Below, in pieces: positions 35,072-44,889 of a stretch of 64,000 nucleotides of DNA. Source of the DNA: Odoribacter sp. (GTDB taxonomy: Bacteria > Bacteroidota > Bacteroidia > Bacteroidales > Prolixibacteraceae). The stretch is from assembly GCA_013824715.1 (NCBI GenBank), contig PNOH01000020.1:1-64000 (forward strand), given 5' to 3'. How positions within the stretch are numbered: the first letter of the stretch is position 1; every line of letters starts with the position of its first letter. A program made the position numbers and the translations under genes. The notes beneath the pieces are model-generated. The model did not search any database, was not told the DNA's origin, and worked only from the letters and a program-made list of their open reading frames with translations.

Positions 35072-36622
35072 ATGGCTCAGGAAGATGTATTTAAAAAGCT
35101 CGTTGCACATTGTAAAGAGTATGGATTTGTATTTCAGTCGAGTGAAATTTACGATGGACTGGGAGCGGTTTACGATTACGGACAAAATGGTGTCGAACTA
35201 AAAAACAACATCAAAAAATACTGGTGGGATTCGATGGTCCTGCTCCACGAAAATGTAGTCGGGATTGATTCGGCCATATTTATGCACCCAACCATCTGGA
35301 AGGCTTCGGGCCATGTTGACGCTTTCAACGATCCGCTGATTGACAACAAAGATTCGAAAAAAAGATACCGCGCCGATGTTCTGATTGAGGAACATCTGGC
35401 CAAATACGAGGATAAAATCGAAAAGGAAGTTGAAAAAGCGAAGAAACGCTTTGGAGAATCGTTCGACGAAAAACAGTTCCGTGAAACAAATGGCCGTGTA
35501 TTGGAATATCAGGCAAAATGGGATGAGCTTCAAGGTCGTTTTGTAAAAGCCTTGAACGACAGCAACCTGGACGAACTGAAACAAATCATCATCGATCAGG
35601 AAATTGTTTGTCCGGTTTCAGGAACACGTAACTGGACTGATGTACGCCAGTTTAACCTGATGTTTTCGACCGAAATGGGTTCTACTGCCGATGGCGCTTT
35701 GAAAATCTATCTTCGTCCCGAAACTGCCCAAGGTATTTTTGTGAATTACCTGAATGTGCAGAAAACCGGCCGTATGAAAATTCCGTTCGGGATTGCACAA
35801 ATCGGGAAAGCCTTCCGTAACGAGATCGTGGCCCGACAGTTTATTTTCCGTATGCGCGAATTCGAACAAATGGAATTGCAGTACTTTGTGCGGCCCGGAA
35901 GCGAATTGGAATGGTTTCAGAAATGGAAACAAACCCGCATGAACTGGCATCAGGCGCTCGGGTTTGGAAAGGAAAACTACCGTTTTCATGAGCACGATAA
36001 ACTGGCTCATTATGCCAACGCGGCTGTTGATGTTGAATACCGTTTCCCGTTCGGATTTAAGGAAGTGGAAGGAATTCATTCGCGCACCGATTTTGACCTT
36101 TCCCAACACCAGCAATTTTCAGGCAAAAAAATTACTTATTTCGATCCTGAACTGAACGAATCGTACGTACCGTTTGTGGTTGAAACTTCGATTGGGGTTG
36201 ACCGCATGTTCCTGCAAATTATGGCAGCTACGTATGCCGAAGAAGAAGTGGTAAGCGAAGATGGCAAAAAAGATATGCGCGTAGTTCTTCGTATTCCGGC
36301 GCCATTAGCTCCGGTAAAACTGGCTGTTTTTCCGTTGATGAAAAAGGATGGCCTGGATGGAAAAGCCCGTGAAATTATTGAAGACCTCAAATTTGATTTC
36401 AATTGCCAGTACGACGAAAAGGATTCGATTGGAAAACGCTACCGCCGGCACGATGCCATTGGCACTCCTTTCTGCGTAACCGTTGATCACATCACGCTCG
36501 AAGACAACACCGTAACTTTACGTTATCGCGATACCATGTTGCAGGACCGGGTAGCCATCAGTGATTTGAGAAGCCTGATAGCTGGCGAGGTAAGTATGAA
36601 AAAACTGTTTGCCCAATTGTAA
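35072..36622 (+). CDS. glyS: Glycine--tRNA ligase (class II, dimeric type)
   Basis: A 516-residue single-chain glycyl-tRNA synthetase of the alpha2 type. Motifs are SSEIYDGLGAVYDYG near the start, the family stretch WTDVRQFNLMFSTEMG, LRPETAQGIFVNY, FRNEIVARQFIFRMREFEQME (motif 2), and an anticodon-binding domain after about residue 410 (LAPVKLAVFPLM). The start ATG at 35072 is preceded by repeats; the frame is open 19 codons further up, but that part is repeat-derived. This symbol is used for the alpha2 enzyme in this phylum (also called glyQS). Confidence 0.96.
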   Translation: MAQEDVFKKLVAHCKEYGFVFQSSEIYDGLGAVYDYGQNGVELKNNIKKYWWDSMVLLHENVVGIDSAIFMHPTIWKASGHVDAFNDPLIDNKDSKKRYRADVLIEEHLAKYEDKIEKEVEKAKKRFGESFDEKQFRETNGRVLEYQAKWDELQGRFVKALNDSNLDELKQIIIDQEIVCPVSGTRNWTDVRQFNLMFSTEMGSTADGALKIYLRPETAQGIFVNYLNVQKTGRMKIPFGIAQIGKAFRNEIVARQFIFRMREFEQMELQYFVRPGSELEWFQKWKQTRMNWHQALGFGKENYRFHEHDKLAHYANAAVDVEYRFPFGFKEVEGIHSRTDFDLSQHQQFSGKKITYFDPELNESYVPFVVETSIGVDRMFLQIMAATYAEEEVVSEDGKKDMRVVLRIPAPLAPVKLAVFPLMKKDGLDGKAREIIEDLKFDFNCQYDEKDSIGKRYRRHDAIGTPFCVTVDHITLEDNTVTLRYRDTMLQDRVAISDLRSLIAGEVSMKKLFAQL

Positions 36623-36648
36623 GTCAATGACGATTTTTTATTCTGAAT

Positions 36649-36677
36649 CCGGCGCCCGAAAGCACCGGTTTTTTTTT
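36649..36677 (+). terminator. Rho-independent terminator of glyS
   Basis: CCGG and CCGG with an inner GC/GC pair across one mismatch form a stem followed by nine Ts. Confidence 0.8.
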
Positions 36678-36761
36678 CAGCCTAATCCAATATTTCTAAA
36701 ACTTTGTTAACAAAGCCAAACCGCACAAGCACATTTTTATCTTTACAAAAATTTATTCTAC

Positions 36762-39275
36762 ATGAAACAGACCTTATCAGTCCTTCTTTTATTAATAATT
36801 GCTCTCTTTTCGTACGGACAAGTTCAAACGAATAGCCTGCGTGGAAAAATCCGGGATGCAAATAAAAATGTACTTCCGGGAGCAAGTGTGGTTATTGTGG
36901 ATACAAAATATGGAGTTAACGCCAACGAAGCCGGAGAGTATCTTTTTGATCAGCTTCAGGCAGGTAAAATTACCATTCGTGCATCCTACGTTGGTTTTGA
37001 GACCAGGACTATTGATTATGAAGTTCGGCAAGGTAAAAACGAGCTGAATATCACATTCAAAAACGCAGATATCAAATTGGAAGGCGTAACGGTAACCTCG
37101 CAAAAAAGAGATCAACAGATTCTGGATGTTCCCATTACCTTGAATGTGATCAGTTCCCGGTTTATGGAGGATCTGAATATTACCAAAATCGATGAATTAG
37201 CCGGATTTGTTCCCGGCCTTCAGGTTAGGATGCAGGGAACCGACCGGCCCAGTTTTGTTATTCGCGGACTAACCAGCGACGAGGTTAGCCCAACGGCCCA
37301 ACCACGGGTTTCAGTTTTCTACAACAATGTCCCGATTAGCCGGACGAGTGGCGCAGCAGTTGAACTCTTCGATATGCAGCAGGTGGATGTGCTAAAAGGC
37401 CCGCAGGGAACACTTTTTGGCCGTGGCGCTCAAATTGGCGCTATCCATTATATCAGTAAAAAACCAACCAGCGATTTTGGCGGATTTGTTACCGCCGGTG
37501 TAGGAAATTTCAGCCAGAAAGAATTATCAGGAGCTATAAATATTCCAGTTGTGAAAAACAAATTGTTTGTGCGGGCGGCTGGTCTGTACGATTATCAGAA
37601 TGGTTATATCAGGAACACTTTTGGTGGAAACCTGAATGGTAAAAATTCGCTGGCGGGTAGGTTTTCTGCCAGTTTTTTGCCAACGATAAATGATAAAATT
37701 GATTTGGTTGTAAACTTTCAGAAGGATGATAATCCGGGACTTGGCTTTATGAGCATGAGCTATCCGAATACTGAAGGGGGTAAAAATCCTTTTGACTACG
37801 TGGCATCTCTTGAGCAGGGAAAAAATCTTGCTACAGGGAAAGAAATTTTTGATGCCACCTTATCCGCAAAACATTACCTGAACGAGAACAGCTACTGGAC
37901 TTCCATAAGTTCGTACCGTAAACTTAGCGCCAATTCGCGCTGGGACGGGGACGGAACTGCCGCCGCAGCCATTGATATGAGCGAAGATGATGGCGCCAGA
38001 CAAGTTTTTCAGGAAATCAGGTACAATTATTCGGTTAAGAATAAACTCAACGGAAGCATTGGCGGAAGTTACTGGAATGAAAAAGCGAGCCAGAATTATT
38101 GGTTCTCGCCCAACGAACAGAATATGGTTCATCTGTTTTTCAATACAGGTTATCTGGTTACTCCCAATGGCCAACCTTATCCGATGACAAACCTTCCTCC
38201 CGATCCCCGGTTGGGCCCTTTGGCCGGAATGCCCCTGGTTACCAACCATCAGGAAGAAAACAAAAGCAATGCCCTAAACCAGGCTGCCGAAGTTTTTGCC
38301 GATGGCAACTATCAGCTTACAAAAAAAATTAGTTTCACAGGTGGGGTACGTATTACCAGCGAATGGTTTGAATTAACCAGCATGTCACAAATGACCGGAG
38401 GCAGTCCCTCCACTCTTGGGTTCCTGTCGGGCAACTATCCCAACTTGTTTTTTAAACCCGGTAGTGAGAAACAGATAACTGAATCATCGTTGGCATTTAC
38501 CTTTCGCGGCGGTTTGAAATATTCTTTTAATGAGAACTCAAACCTATTTGCCGGATATTCAAAAGGACGTCGTCCGGAAGTTCTTCAATTTACCTCAGCA
38601 GGTGAAGAACAGGTTCTGGATGCCGAAATTGTGAATAGTTTCGATCTCGGATTTAAAACAGCCATTCATCAGCGTTTCTGGTTTGATCTTGGTGTCTTCT
38701 ATCACGATTATTTGAATTTCCAAACCTCGGCGTGGGTAGCTGATGCCACTTCCGGCGAATTCAATTATATCGTGAAAGATGGTGGAAAAGCATCTGCCTA
38801 TGGCGCTGAAGCGAATTTCAAATACGCAGTTTCAAAGGGATTAAATTTCTTTGGTAACTATGCATATATCAATGCCCGTTTTGCAGATAATGATGTGGAC
38901 GGAGTAAAACAAGAATATGCCAACCACCTATTTCGGTTAACTCCTGATCACAGTTTTGCAATTGGATTGAATGTCCGGCATGAAATTGCCAAAGAGGTAT
39001 TTTTATTCGGAACCCCTTCTTATTCATACCAAACAAAAATATTTTTTGAAGATGCCAATACTCCCGGATTGGAACAGGCTGCATACGGTCTGCTGAATTT
39101 CAGGGGCGGAGTGGAATTAGCCGAAAAGCGAATTACTCTCGCGGTATGGGGAAGTAACCTTTTGGGAGAGGAATATATTGTAAGCGCCGGAAATACTGGC
39201 AGTTTATTTGGCAATCCCACCCAAATTCCGGGTGCCCCACGAATGTTTGGAACAAAAGTAAGCTGGAAATTTTAG
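36762..39275 (+). CDS. TonB-dependent outer-membrane receptor with carboxypeptidase-regulatory-like domain
   Basis: An 837-residue receptor. Signal peptide (residues 1-19, ending YGQ), a CarboxypepD_reg-like domain at about 24-105 (GKIRDANKNVLPGASVVI), a plug domain at about 115-225 (LDVPITLNVISSRF, FVIRGLTSDE, VDVLKGPQGTLFGRGA) and a 22-strand barrel ending in aromatic Phe (TKVSWKF). It takes up a ligand across the outer membrane with TonB energy. No SusD partner is adjacent, so it looks like a siderophore- or cofactor-type receptor rather than a glycan importer. The ligand is unknown. A TAnnTTTA-like box lies at 36738-36745. It converges with the oxidoreductase gene. Confidence 0.92.
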   Translation: MKQTLSVLLLLIIALFSYGQVQTNSLRGKIRDANKNVLPGASVVIVDTKYGVNANEAGEYLFDQLQAGKITIRASYVGFETRTIDYEVRQGKNELNITFKNADIKLEGVTVTSQKRDQQILDVPITLNVISSRFMEDLNITKIDELAGFVPGLQVRMQGTDRPSFVIRGLTSDEVSPTAQPRVSVFYNNVPISRTSGAAVELFDMQQVDVLKGPQGTLFGRGAQIGAIHYISKKPTSDFGGFVTAGVGNFSQKELSGAINIPVVKNKLFVRAAGLYDYQNGYIRNTFGGNLNGKNSLAGRFSASFLPTINDKIDLVVNFQKDDNPGLGFMSMSYPNTEGGKNPFDYVASLEQGKNLATGKEIFDATLSAKHYLNENSYWTSISSYRKLSANSRWDGDGTAAAAIDMSEDDGARQVFQEIRYNYSVKNKLNGSIGGSYWNEKASQNYWFSPNEQNMVHLFFNTGYLVTPNGQPYPMTNLPPDPRLGPLAGMPLVTNHQEENKSNALNQAAEVFADGNYQLTKKISFTGGVRITSEWFELTSMSQMTGGSPSTLGFLSGNYPNLFFKPGSEKQITESSLAFTFRGGLKYSFNENSNLFAGYSKGRRPEVLQFTSAGEEQVLDAEIVNSFDLGFKTAIHQRFWFDLGVFYHDYLNFQTSAWVADATSGEFNYIVKDGGKASAYGAEANFKYAVSKGLNFFGNYAYINARFADNDVDGVKQEYANHLFRLTPDHSFAIGLNVRHEIAKEVFLFGTPSYSYQTKIFFEDANTPGLEQAAYGLLNFRGGVELAEKRITLAVWGSNLLGEEYIVSAGNTGSLFGNPTQIPGAPRMFGTKVSWKF

Positions 39276-39287
39276 TCGCTAAACAAA

Positions 39288-40397
39288 TTAATTCCTTAAC
39301 TGCACCGTCTTTCCGGTTTTTGCTGACACCCTGGCTGTTTCCAGGATTTTAACGACCAACAAATTGTTATTTAATGAATAAGGATCATATTTCTCCATGA
39401 TTACTTTTCCGCTAATGACGTCAGCAAAATAGGCGAACGGATCTTCATAGACCGCGATATCTTTTGACGTAACCAGTTTGGTCTGTTCAGCCTTCAGTGT
39501 TTTGTTTCTCAGGCGCATGCTTTTATTGTCAAGGGCAATAATGTATCCTGAATCACCGTATATTTCCATGTCTTTTCTACCGAAAGGCCAATTCCATGAA
39601 GCCTGAATGATGCATTGAGATTCAGGATAATTGATGATTATAGTTGCCTCGTCGTCCACTTTTGGATAAATTTCAGGTTTAAAATTCCGTGTAACCGCTG
39701 TTACCGAAACGGGCTCCTGTCCTTTTTGAATGTAGGTCATCAGGTTCGCCCCGTAACACCCAAAATCAATTAAAGCACCCCCGCCATTTTGAACAGGGTC
39801 GGTCAGCCAGTCCAAAAAGAACTGATCGCAACCAATTTCCTTTGGCCCCTGATGTCCGTCGTGAACCACCACTTTTCTGATGTTTCCGATGAAATTGCTG
39901 TCGTTTACCAATTGGAATGATTTGGCAGTTGTCGGATACCATGATGTTTCGAAATTGGTGAGGAGGTGAATATGATATTTTTCGGCAAGTTCAGCCATCC
40001 TTTTTGCATGAATCACATTTGTAGCCAGTGGTTTTTCGACCATGACGTGGATTCCCCGGGGTGCGCAGGCTTCCACTACGGCCATATGTTCGAAAATGGA
40101 ACCGAAAGCTACAACAGCCTCAGGTTTTACCTCATCCAGCATCTTGGCGAGGTTACTGTAAATCAGTCCCCTCTCGAACTTATACTTTTTGGCAAGCCCT
40201 TCTACACATTCCGAATTCGTTTCAAAAATACCGACCAACTGAAAATCGGTTTTTTCTTTTCGCCCCAGGATAAAAGCGATATGTCCGTGAGTTGTTCCGG
40301 CAATAGCCATGCGAATGGGCTTTTTTTCAGGAGCCTGTGCGTTTAGATTTGGCAAAGTGATTAAAAAAAGTGCAAAAATCAGGATAAATTTTTTCAT
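39288..40397 (-). CDS. Exported Gfo/Idh/MocA-family oxidoreductase
   Basis: A 369-residue protein: Sec-type signal peptide (FILIFALFLITLPNLNAQ), then a Rossmann NAD(P)-binding domain (MAIAGTTHGH in place of the usual GxGxxG, then E-K-P-L-A-T in VMVEKPLATN, the family's catalytic Lys motif) and the C-terminal alpha/beta domain (GGGALIDFGCYGANLM). Members oxidise or epimerise sugars or sugar alcohols using a bound cofactor. Exported members keep the cofactor and are common in Bacteroidota. The GTTHGH loop is unusual. It is divergent from the KdaD-like gene by 198 bp, so it may belong to the sugar-acid locus. Confidence 0.88.
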   Translation of the reverse strand: MKKFILIFALFLITLPNLNAQAPEKKPIRMAIAGTTHGHIAFILGRKEKTDFQLVGIFETNSECVEGLAKKYKFERGLIYSNLAKMLDEVKPEAVVAFGSIFEHMAVVEACAPRGIHVMVEKPLATNVIHAKRMAELAEKYHIHLLTNFETSWYPTTAKSFQLVNDSNFIGNIRKVVVHDGHQGPKEIGCDQFFLDWLTDPVQNGGGALIDFGCYGANLMTYIQKGQEPVSVTAVTRNFKPEIYPKVDDEATIIINYPESQCIIQASWNWPFGRKDMEIYGDSGYIIALDNKSMRLRNKTLKAEQTKLVTSKDIAVYEDPFAYFADVISGKVIMEKYDPYSLNNNLLVVKILETARVSAKTGKTVQLRN

Positions 40398-40595
40398 GGG
40401 TTTCAGATATGATTATCGAATAATTTGACAACAGTTGAATTATTGGGCTCTGGCTATTGCTTTTGTAAATCAACTAAAAATAGAAATAAATAGGCAGAAA
40501 ATACCAAAAAGGAAGAACCAACTTTCAAACTGAAAAAAGTTAACTTTACCCAACAGGATTAATTTTAAACAGTCTGTTCATTTAGCATTCAGGAT

Positions 40596-41429
40596 ATGAA
40601 AATTTACAAAACCACCAAAGGAATTTTAATCGGCCACGAAAACGTCTTTTATTTGATTCAAACCGACTGGGACAGTTTTATAAATAACGATAACATATAC
40701 AAGGAAACTCTTGTGCTGATTAAAGGTTTAACTCCAATTACTGATGCTGCTGATTTGTTGAAAAACGAACTGTTGGCGCCAATCGGCGCTCAGGAGATAT
40801 GGGCAGCCGGAGTTACTTATATGCGGAGCAAAAGCGCCCGGATGGAAGAATCGAAAGGTGCCGGAGGTGGCAGTTTTTACAACCGGGTTTATGATGCCGA
40901 CCGTCCCGAACTGTTTTTTAAATCGGTAGCTTCCCGGGTTGCGGGCCCTGGCCAGAAGGTTCGCATCAGGAAAGATTCAAACTGGAATGTTCCTGAACCT
41001 GAACTCACTTTGATGATCAGCGCTTCAGGAAAAATAATAGGCTATACCATTGGAAACGACATGAGCTCAAGGGATATCGAAGGCCAGAATCCACTGTATC
41101 TTCCGCAGGCAAAAACCTACGACTGGTCGGCGGCGATTGGACCTTGTATTTATATTCCTGAATTTCCAATACAGGAAAACGCTCTTATTGAAATTGAAAT
41201 AATCAGAAATAACGCACAGGTATTTTCCGGGGATGTCAGAATTGATCAGATCAGGCGAAAGTTTACCGATCTGGTGGAATTTCTTTTCAGGGAAACATCT
41301 TTTCAGGCAGGTTGTTTGTTAATGACAGGAACCGGGATTGTCCCTCCCAATGATTTTACCTTGCATGTTGGCGATGAAATTAAAATCAGGATTGAAAACA
41401 TTGGCGAATTGGTGAATATCGTAGAATAA
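40596..41429 (+). CDS. Fumarylacetoacetate-hydrolase-fold enzyme, 2-keto-3-deoxy-arabinonate dehydratase-like
   Basis: A 277-residue FAH-fold enzyme. The metal site VPEPELTLMI (E134, E136) and NDMSSRDIEGQNPLYLPQAK (D155) follow the pattern of 2-keto-3-deoxy-D-arabinonate dehydratase (KdaD), which makes 2,5-dioxopentanoate. The W-A-A-G-V-T-Y start of the core is typical too. The next gene is an aldehyde dehydrogenase that would oxidise this product to 2-oxoglutarate, giving a Weimberg-type pathway end. No signal peptide is present, so it is cytoplasmic, unlike the enzymes of the cluster downstream. Confidence 0.87.
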   Translation: MKIYKTTKGILIGHENVFYLIQTDWDSFINNDNIYKETLVLIKGLTPITDAADLLKNELLAPIGAQEIWAAGVTYMRSKSARMEESKGAGGGSFYNRVYDADRPELFFKSVASRVAGPGQKVRIRKDSNWNVPEPELTLMISASGKIIGYTIGNDMSSRDIEGQNPLYLPQAKTYDWSAAIGPCIYIPEFPIQENALIEIEIIRNNAQVFSGDVRIDQIRRKFTDLVEFLFRETSFQAGCLLMTGTGIVPPNDFTLHVGDEIKIRIENIGELVNIVE

Positions 41430-41441
41430 TAAAATCAAATC

Positions 41442-43022
41442 ATGGAACTGACAGGAAAAAACTTGATTGGAAACGAAGAATCAGGAAAAGCGACAACTAC
41501 TTTTTTTGCCAAAAATCCGGCGACACAGGAAGATTTAAGTACTTCATTTTTTGAGGCTACCACAAACGAAGTGGCCGAAGCTGCGACAAAAGCAAAACAT
41601 GCTTTTCTGAATTATAAGTCAAAAAGCAACGAAGAAAGAGCCGTTTTCCTGGAAACCATTGCTGAAAACATTTTGGAACTGGGCGACACCTTGATTGAAA
41701 GGTGTATGCTGGAAACCGCCCTGCCCGAAGCCCGGCTAACCGGCGAAAGGATGCGAACGATCAATCAGCTTCGGTTATTTGCCTCGGTTGTTCGCGAAAG
41801 TTCGTGGGTTGATGTTCGGATAGATACCGCAATACCCGGTCGCCTGCCGGTTCCTAAACCAGATATCCGGCAAATGCAAATTCCGCTTGGCCCGGTTGGA
41901 ATTTTTGGCGCAAGCAATTTCCCATTCGCTTTCTCGGTAGCCGGCGGCGACACTGTTTCTGCCCTTGCCGCCGGTTGCCCGGTCGTTGTAAAAGCACATC
42001 CGCTTCATCCGGGCACATCCGAACTGGTCGGAAAAGCTATTATAAAGGCGGCCCGAAAAACGAATATGCCTGATGGAGTTTTTTCAATGGTTCAGGGAAT
42101 TTCGAATGAGGTGGGCATGGCCATTGTAAATCATCCTGATATAAATGCCATTGGTTTTACCGGCTCGTTTAAAGGAGGAAAAGCCATTTTTGATGCCGCC
42201 AACCTGCGTACTGTTCCAATCCCGGTTTTTGCTGAAATGGGCAGCGTGAATCCAGTGTTTATTTTGCCCGGAGCCTTAAAAGAACGAAACGAAATCATTG
42301 CTAAAGGATTGATCGGGGCAGTAACTATGGGAGTAGGCCAGTTTTGCACCAACCCCGGGCTCGTAGTTACCCAGAAGTCTGATGATGCCAATCAGTTCCT
42401 GCAAAACCTGAAAGTCTGTAATTCAGAAAATCCTTCAGGAATTATGCTTTCCGGACAAATTAAAAACAACTTTTCAAAAGGGACTCAAAACTTTCTGAGC
42501 GCTGAAAATGTTTCCCTGATTAGCAGCGGTTCAGGAGAAGAATCAGGAAACAAGGTCAATCCCAAAGTTTTTTCAACTGATTTTGAAACATTTATTAATG
42601 ACAGCTCACTTTCGGAAGAAGTGTTTGGCCCGGTAACCCTGAATGTAATTACCAGCGGTAAAATTGAAATGCTGCAACTTGCCAGTAAGCTGGAGGGACA
42701 TTTAACTGCGACCATTCATGGAACGGAAAAAGATTTGATCGAATATTCAGAATTAATTCATATTCTGGAACAGAAAGTTGGACGGCTAATATTTAACGGA
42801 TATCCAACCGGAGTTGAAGTTTGCCATTCGATGGTGCATGGAGGTCCCTACCCGGCAACAACCGCCCCTCAAAGTACATCTGTGGGCACGGCCGCAATCA
42901 ACAGATTTGCACGCCCGGTTTGTTACCAGGATTTTCCGCAATCGGTATTGCCCGAACAACTTAAAGACGATAATCCATTAAATATCTGGCGGATGATAAA
43001 CGGGGAGATGACAAAAAAATAA
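41442..43022 (+). CDS. Alpha-ketoglutarate semialdehyde dehydrogenase (NADP-dependent aldehyde dehydrogenase)
   Basis: A 526-residue aldehyde dehydrogenase. Active-site residues are N159 (FGASNFP), E265 (FAEMGSVNP) and nucleophile C302 (GQFCTNPGL). The length and these motifs are those of the KGSADH subgroup, which oxidises 2,5-dioxopentanoate to 2-oxoglutarate in pentose, glucarate and galactarate breakdown. It starts 12 bp after the KdaD-like gene, so the two are co-transcribed. Cytoplasmic. Confidence 0.9.
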   Translation: MELTGKNLIGNEESGKATTTFFAKNPATQEDLSTSFFEATTNEVAEAATKAKHAFLNYKSKSNEERAVFLETIAENILELGDTLIERCMLETALPEARLTGERMRTINQLRLFASVVRESSWVDVRIDTAIPGRLPVPKPDIRQMQIPLGPVGIFGASNFPFAFSVAGGDTVSALAAGCPVVVKAHPLHPGTSELVGKAIIKAARKTNMPDGVFSMVQGISNEVGMAIVNHPDINAIGFTGSFKGGKAIFDAANLRTVPIPVFAEMGSVNPVFILPGALKERNEIIAKGLIGAVTMGVGQFCTNPGLVVTQKSDDANQFLQNLKVCNSENPSGIMLSGQIKNNFSKGTQNFLSAENVSLISSGSGEESGNKVNPKVFSTDFETFINDSSLSEEVFGPVTLNVITSGKIEMLQLASKLEGHLTATIHGTEKDLIEYSELIHILEQKVGRLIFNGYPTGVEVCHSMVHGGPYPATTAPQSTSVGTAAINRFARPVCYQDFPQSVLPEQLKDDNPLNIWRMINGEMTKK

Positions 43023-43075
43023 ATACGAATTCCCTTTAATCTATCAGATTCATTGAGATTGTCCTGAGATATTTT

Positions 43076-43083
43076 TATATTTG
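43076..43083 (+). promoter_or_regulatory. Bacteroidota-type -7 box for the ECF sigma gene
   Basis: TATATTTG, an exact TAnnTTTG match, lies 22 bp before the sigma factor ATG. Confidence 0.6.
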
Positions 43084-43105
43084 AAATGAACCGACCAACC
43101 TGTTT

Positions 43106-43660
43106 ATGAAAAAAAACTTCGAATTGGAAATCGTTTTGCTCCAATTGGCAGAGGACAATCCCGCTGCGATCGAAGAACTTTTTAATTATTATTACCCCCG
43201 GCTATACCATTTTTCCAAAACATTTTTGAAACTGGACGAAGGGATTGAAGATATTTTGCAGGAGGTTTTTATTAAAATCTGGCAAAACCGAAACAGGATT
43301 AAAACAACCGCTACGTTTAATGCATTCATTTTCACCATTACCCGGAACCTTCTGATAAACGAACTCCGCAGCCGCCTGAACAATCAAAAAGTGAAGGATA
43401 AAGTTGGGAAATTGGCTATTCCAGTCGAATACTCTTTTATAGAACAATCTGAATACCACGATTTGAAAGAAAAGGTTGACCGGGCCATCAGCGATCTGCC
43501 GGTCCGCCAGAAAGAAATTTTTAATTTAAGTCGAATGAGTGGTTATTCACACAAAGAAATTGCCGAAAAACTGAATATTACTACAAAAGCCGTTGAGTTT
43601 CATATTGCCAAGGCTACCGTATTATTAAGGAAAAAGTTGTTGAACTTTGAATTGGCCTAG
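43106..43660 (+). CDS. ECF RNA polymerase sigma factor (FecI-like)
   Basis: A 184-residue sigma-70 factor of the ECF type, with region 2 at about residues 20-90 (YYPRLYHFSKTFLK, then EDILQEVFIKIWQNR) and region 4 at about 125-178 (LPVRQKEIFNLSRMSGYSHKEIAEKL). It lies directly in front of a FecR-type anti-sigma gene and a SusC gene carrying an STN domain, the standard trans-envelope signalling trio of Bacteroidota. It is expected to direct transcription of the susC/susD unit, and perhaps the catabolic genes, once ligand binds SusC. Confidence 0.94.
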   Translation: MKKNFELEIVLLQLAEDNPAAIEELFNYYYPRLYHFSKTFLKLDEGIEDILQEVFIKIWQNRNRIKTTATFNAFIFTITRNLLINELRSRLNNQKVKDKVGKLAIPVEYSFIEQSEYHDLKEKVDRAISDLPVRQKEIFNLSRMSGYSHKEIAEKLNITTKAVEFHIAKATVLLRKKLLNFELA

Positions 43661-43748
43661 ATTAATATTTTTTTCTGTATAAATAATTTATGGTGTTTCC
43701 GCTAGGGATGAGTTTCGTTGTTGTGTATTAACTATACAAAACAAAGAG

Positions 43749-44747
43749 ATGGATCAATTATTCAGAAAATACATCAATTCGGTTTTAAATCCTGATGAGT
43801 ATTCAAAGGTTTCGGAATTTCTTGCCAATAAGAAAAACGAAGCTGCGATTTTTAACCTGCTTAAACCTTTTTGGGACAAAGCGCTACAGGAAGACCTCGA
43901 AGTTCAGGAACCCAATCCTGATTTAAGGAATAAAATATTACAGGCAATCCTGATTTATGACCGCGAAACGGCACAGCGGAAATTAGCCTTTTCCAGGCTT
44001 AAATTGCGAATTGCCGCAATCCTGGTTGTAGGCCTGATAATCAGCACTGCTTTCTTTTTCCGTAAATCTGCACAAGTCCCGTATATTGCTGAAATGCAAA
44101 CCGTCAGCGCCCCTTATGGGGCAAAAACAAATTTTGCATTACCCGATGGATCGTTGGTGTGGCTAAATTCCGGGTCATCTGTTTCATTCATTTCCAGCTT
44201 TGAAAAATCCAGACTTGTTAGCCTGAAAGGGGAAGCTTTTTTTGAAGTAAAGAAAAATGAGCAGCCATTTATTGTTTCAACAGAATATGGAGATGTTGAG
44301 GCAAAGGGCACTTCGTTCAATGTAACCTCGTTTTCAGGAGAAAATTTCCAAACTACTTTATTAACCGGACTTGTTCAAGTAACTGCAAAACAAACAGGCC
44401 GTGAAGTTTTCCTTCAGCCCGGGCAACAGGCCGGAATGCATGGTAATGATTTAAAAGTAGCGAATGTTGATGCCGAAATGTTTTCTTCGTGGAAAGACGG
44501 TAAACTGATTTTCAGAAATGAAAACCTGCCCTCTGTAACAAAAAGGCTGGAGCGCTGGTATAACGTGAAAATAGAATTATCACAAGATCAACGTCTTTCA
44601 GAAATTTCTTATACAGGCATACTTGAAATGGAATCGTTTAGCGAAGTGCTGCAACTGTTAAAAGTTACCGCTCCGATTGATTATTTCTACAACGAAAAAA
44701 CAAGAACAATACGAATAGTGTATAAAAAAACGAATAACCCAATTTAA
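43749..44747 (+). CDS. FecR-type anti-sigma factor
   Basis: A 332-residue single-pass membrane protein. A cytoplasmic part of about 85 residues would bind the sigma factor. A membrane helix lies at about 86-105, followed by a periplasmic FecR domain (about 115-215, VSAPYGAKTNFALPDGSLVWLN) and the C-terminal DUF4974-type secretin-like domain (about 258-328, ENLPSVTKRLERWYNVKIEL). It receives the signal from the STN domain of the SusC encoded downstream. Confidence 0.94.
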   Translation: MDQLFRKYINSVLNPDEYSKVSEFLANKKNEAAIFNLLKPFWDKALQEDLEVQEPNPDLRNKILQAILIYDRETAQRKLAFSRLKLRIAAILVVGLIISTAFFFRKSAQVPYIAEMQTVSAPYGAKTNFALPDGSLVWLNSGSSVSFISSFEKSRLVSLKGEAFFEVKKNEQPFIVSTEYGDVEAKGTSFNVTSFSGENFQTTLLTGLVQVTAKQTGREVFLQPGQQAGMHGNDLKVANVDAEMFSSWKDGKLIFRNENLPSVTKRLERWYNVKIELSQDQRLSEISYTGILEMESFSEVLQLLKVTAPIDYFYNEKTRTIRIVYKKTNNPI

Positions 44748-44889
44748 ATGAATTGCCTATGAAAATGATTTAAGCCATCAAAAAAAAGAGGCAGAAACCA
44801 CTCCAGTCGGTCAAACTTAATGGATTTCGAACCTCTCCTTAAAATTGATTAATCACACGAATTTAGTAGTTAACCAAAAAAACAAAACT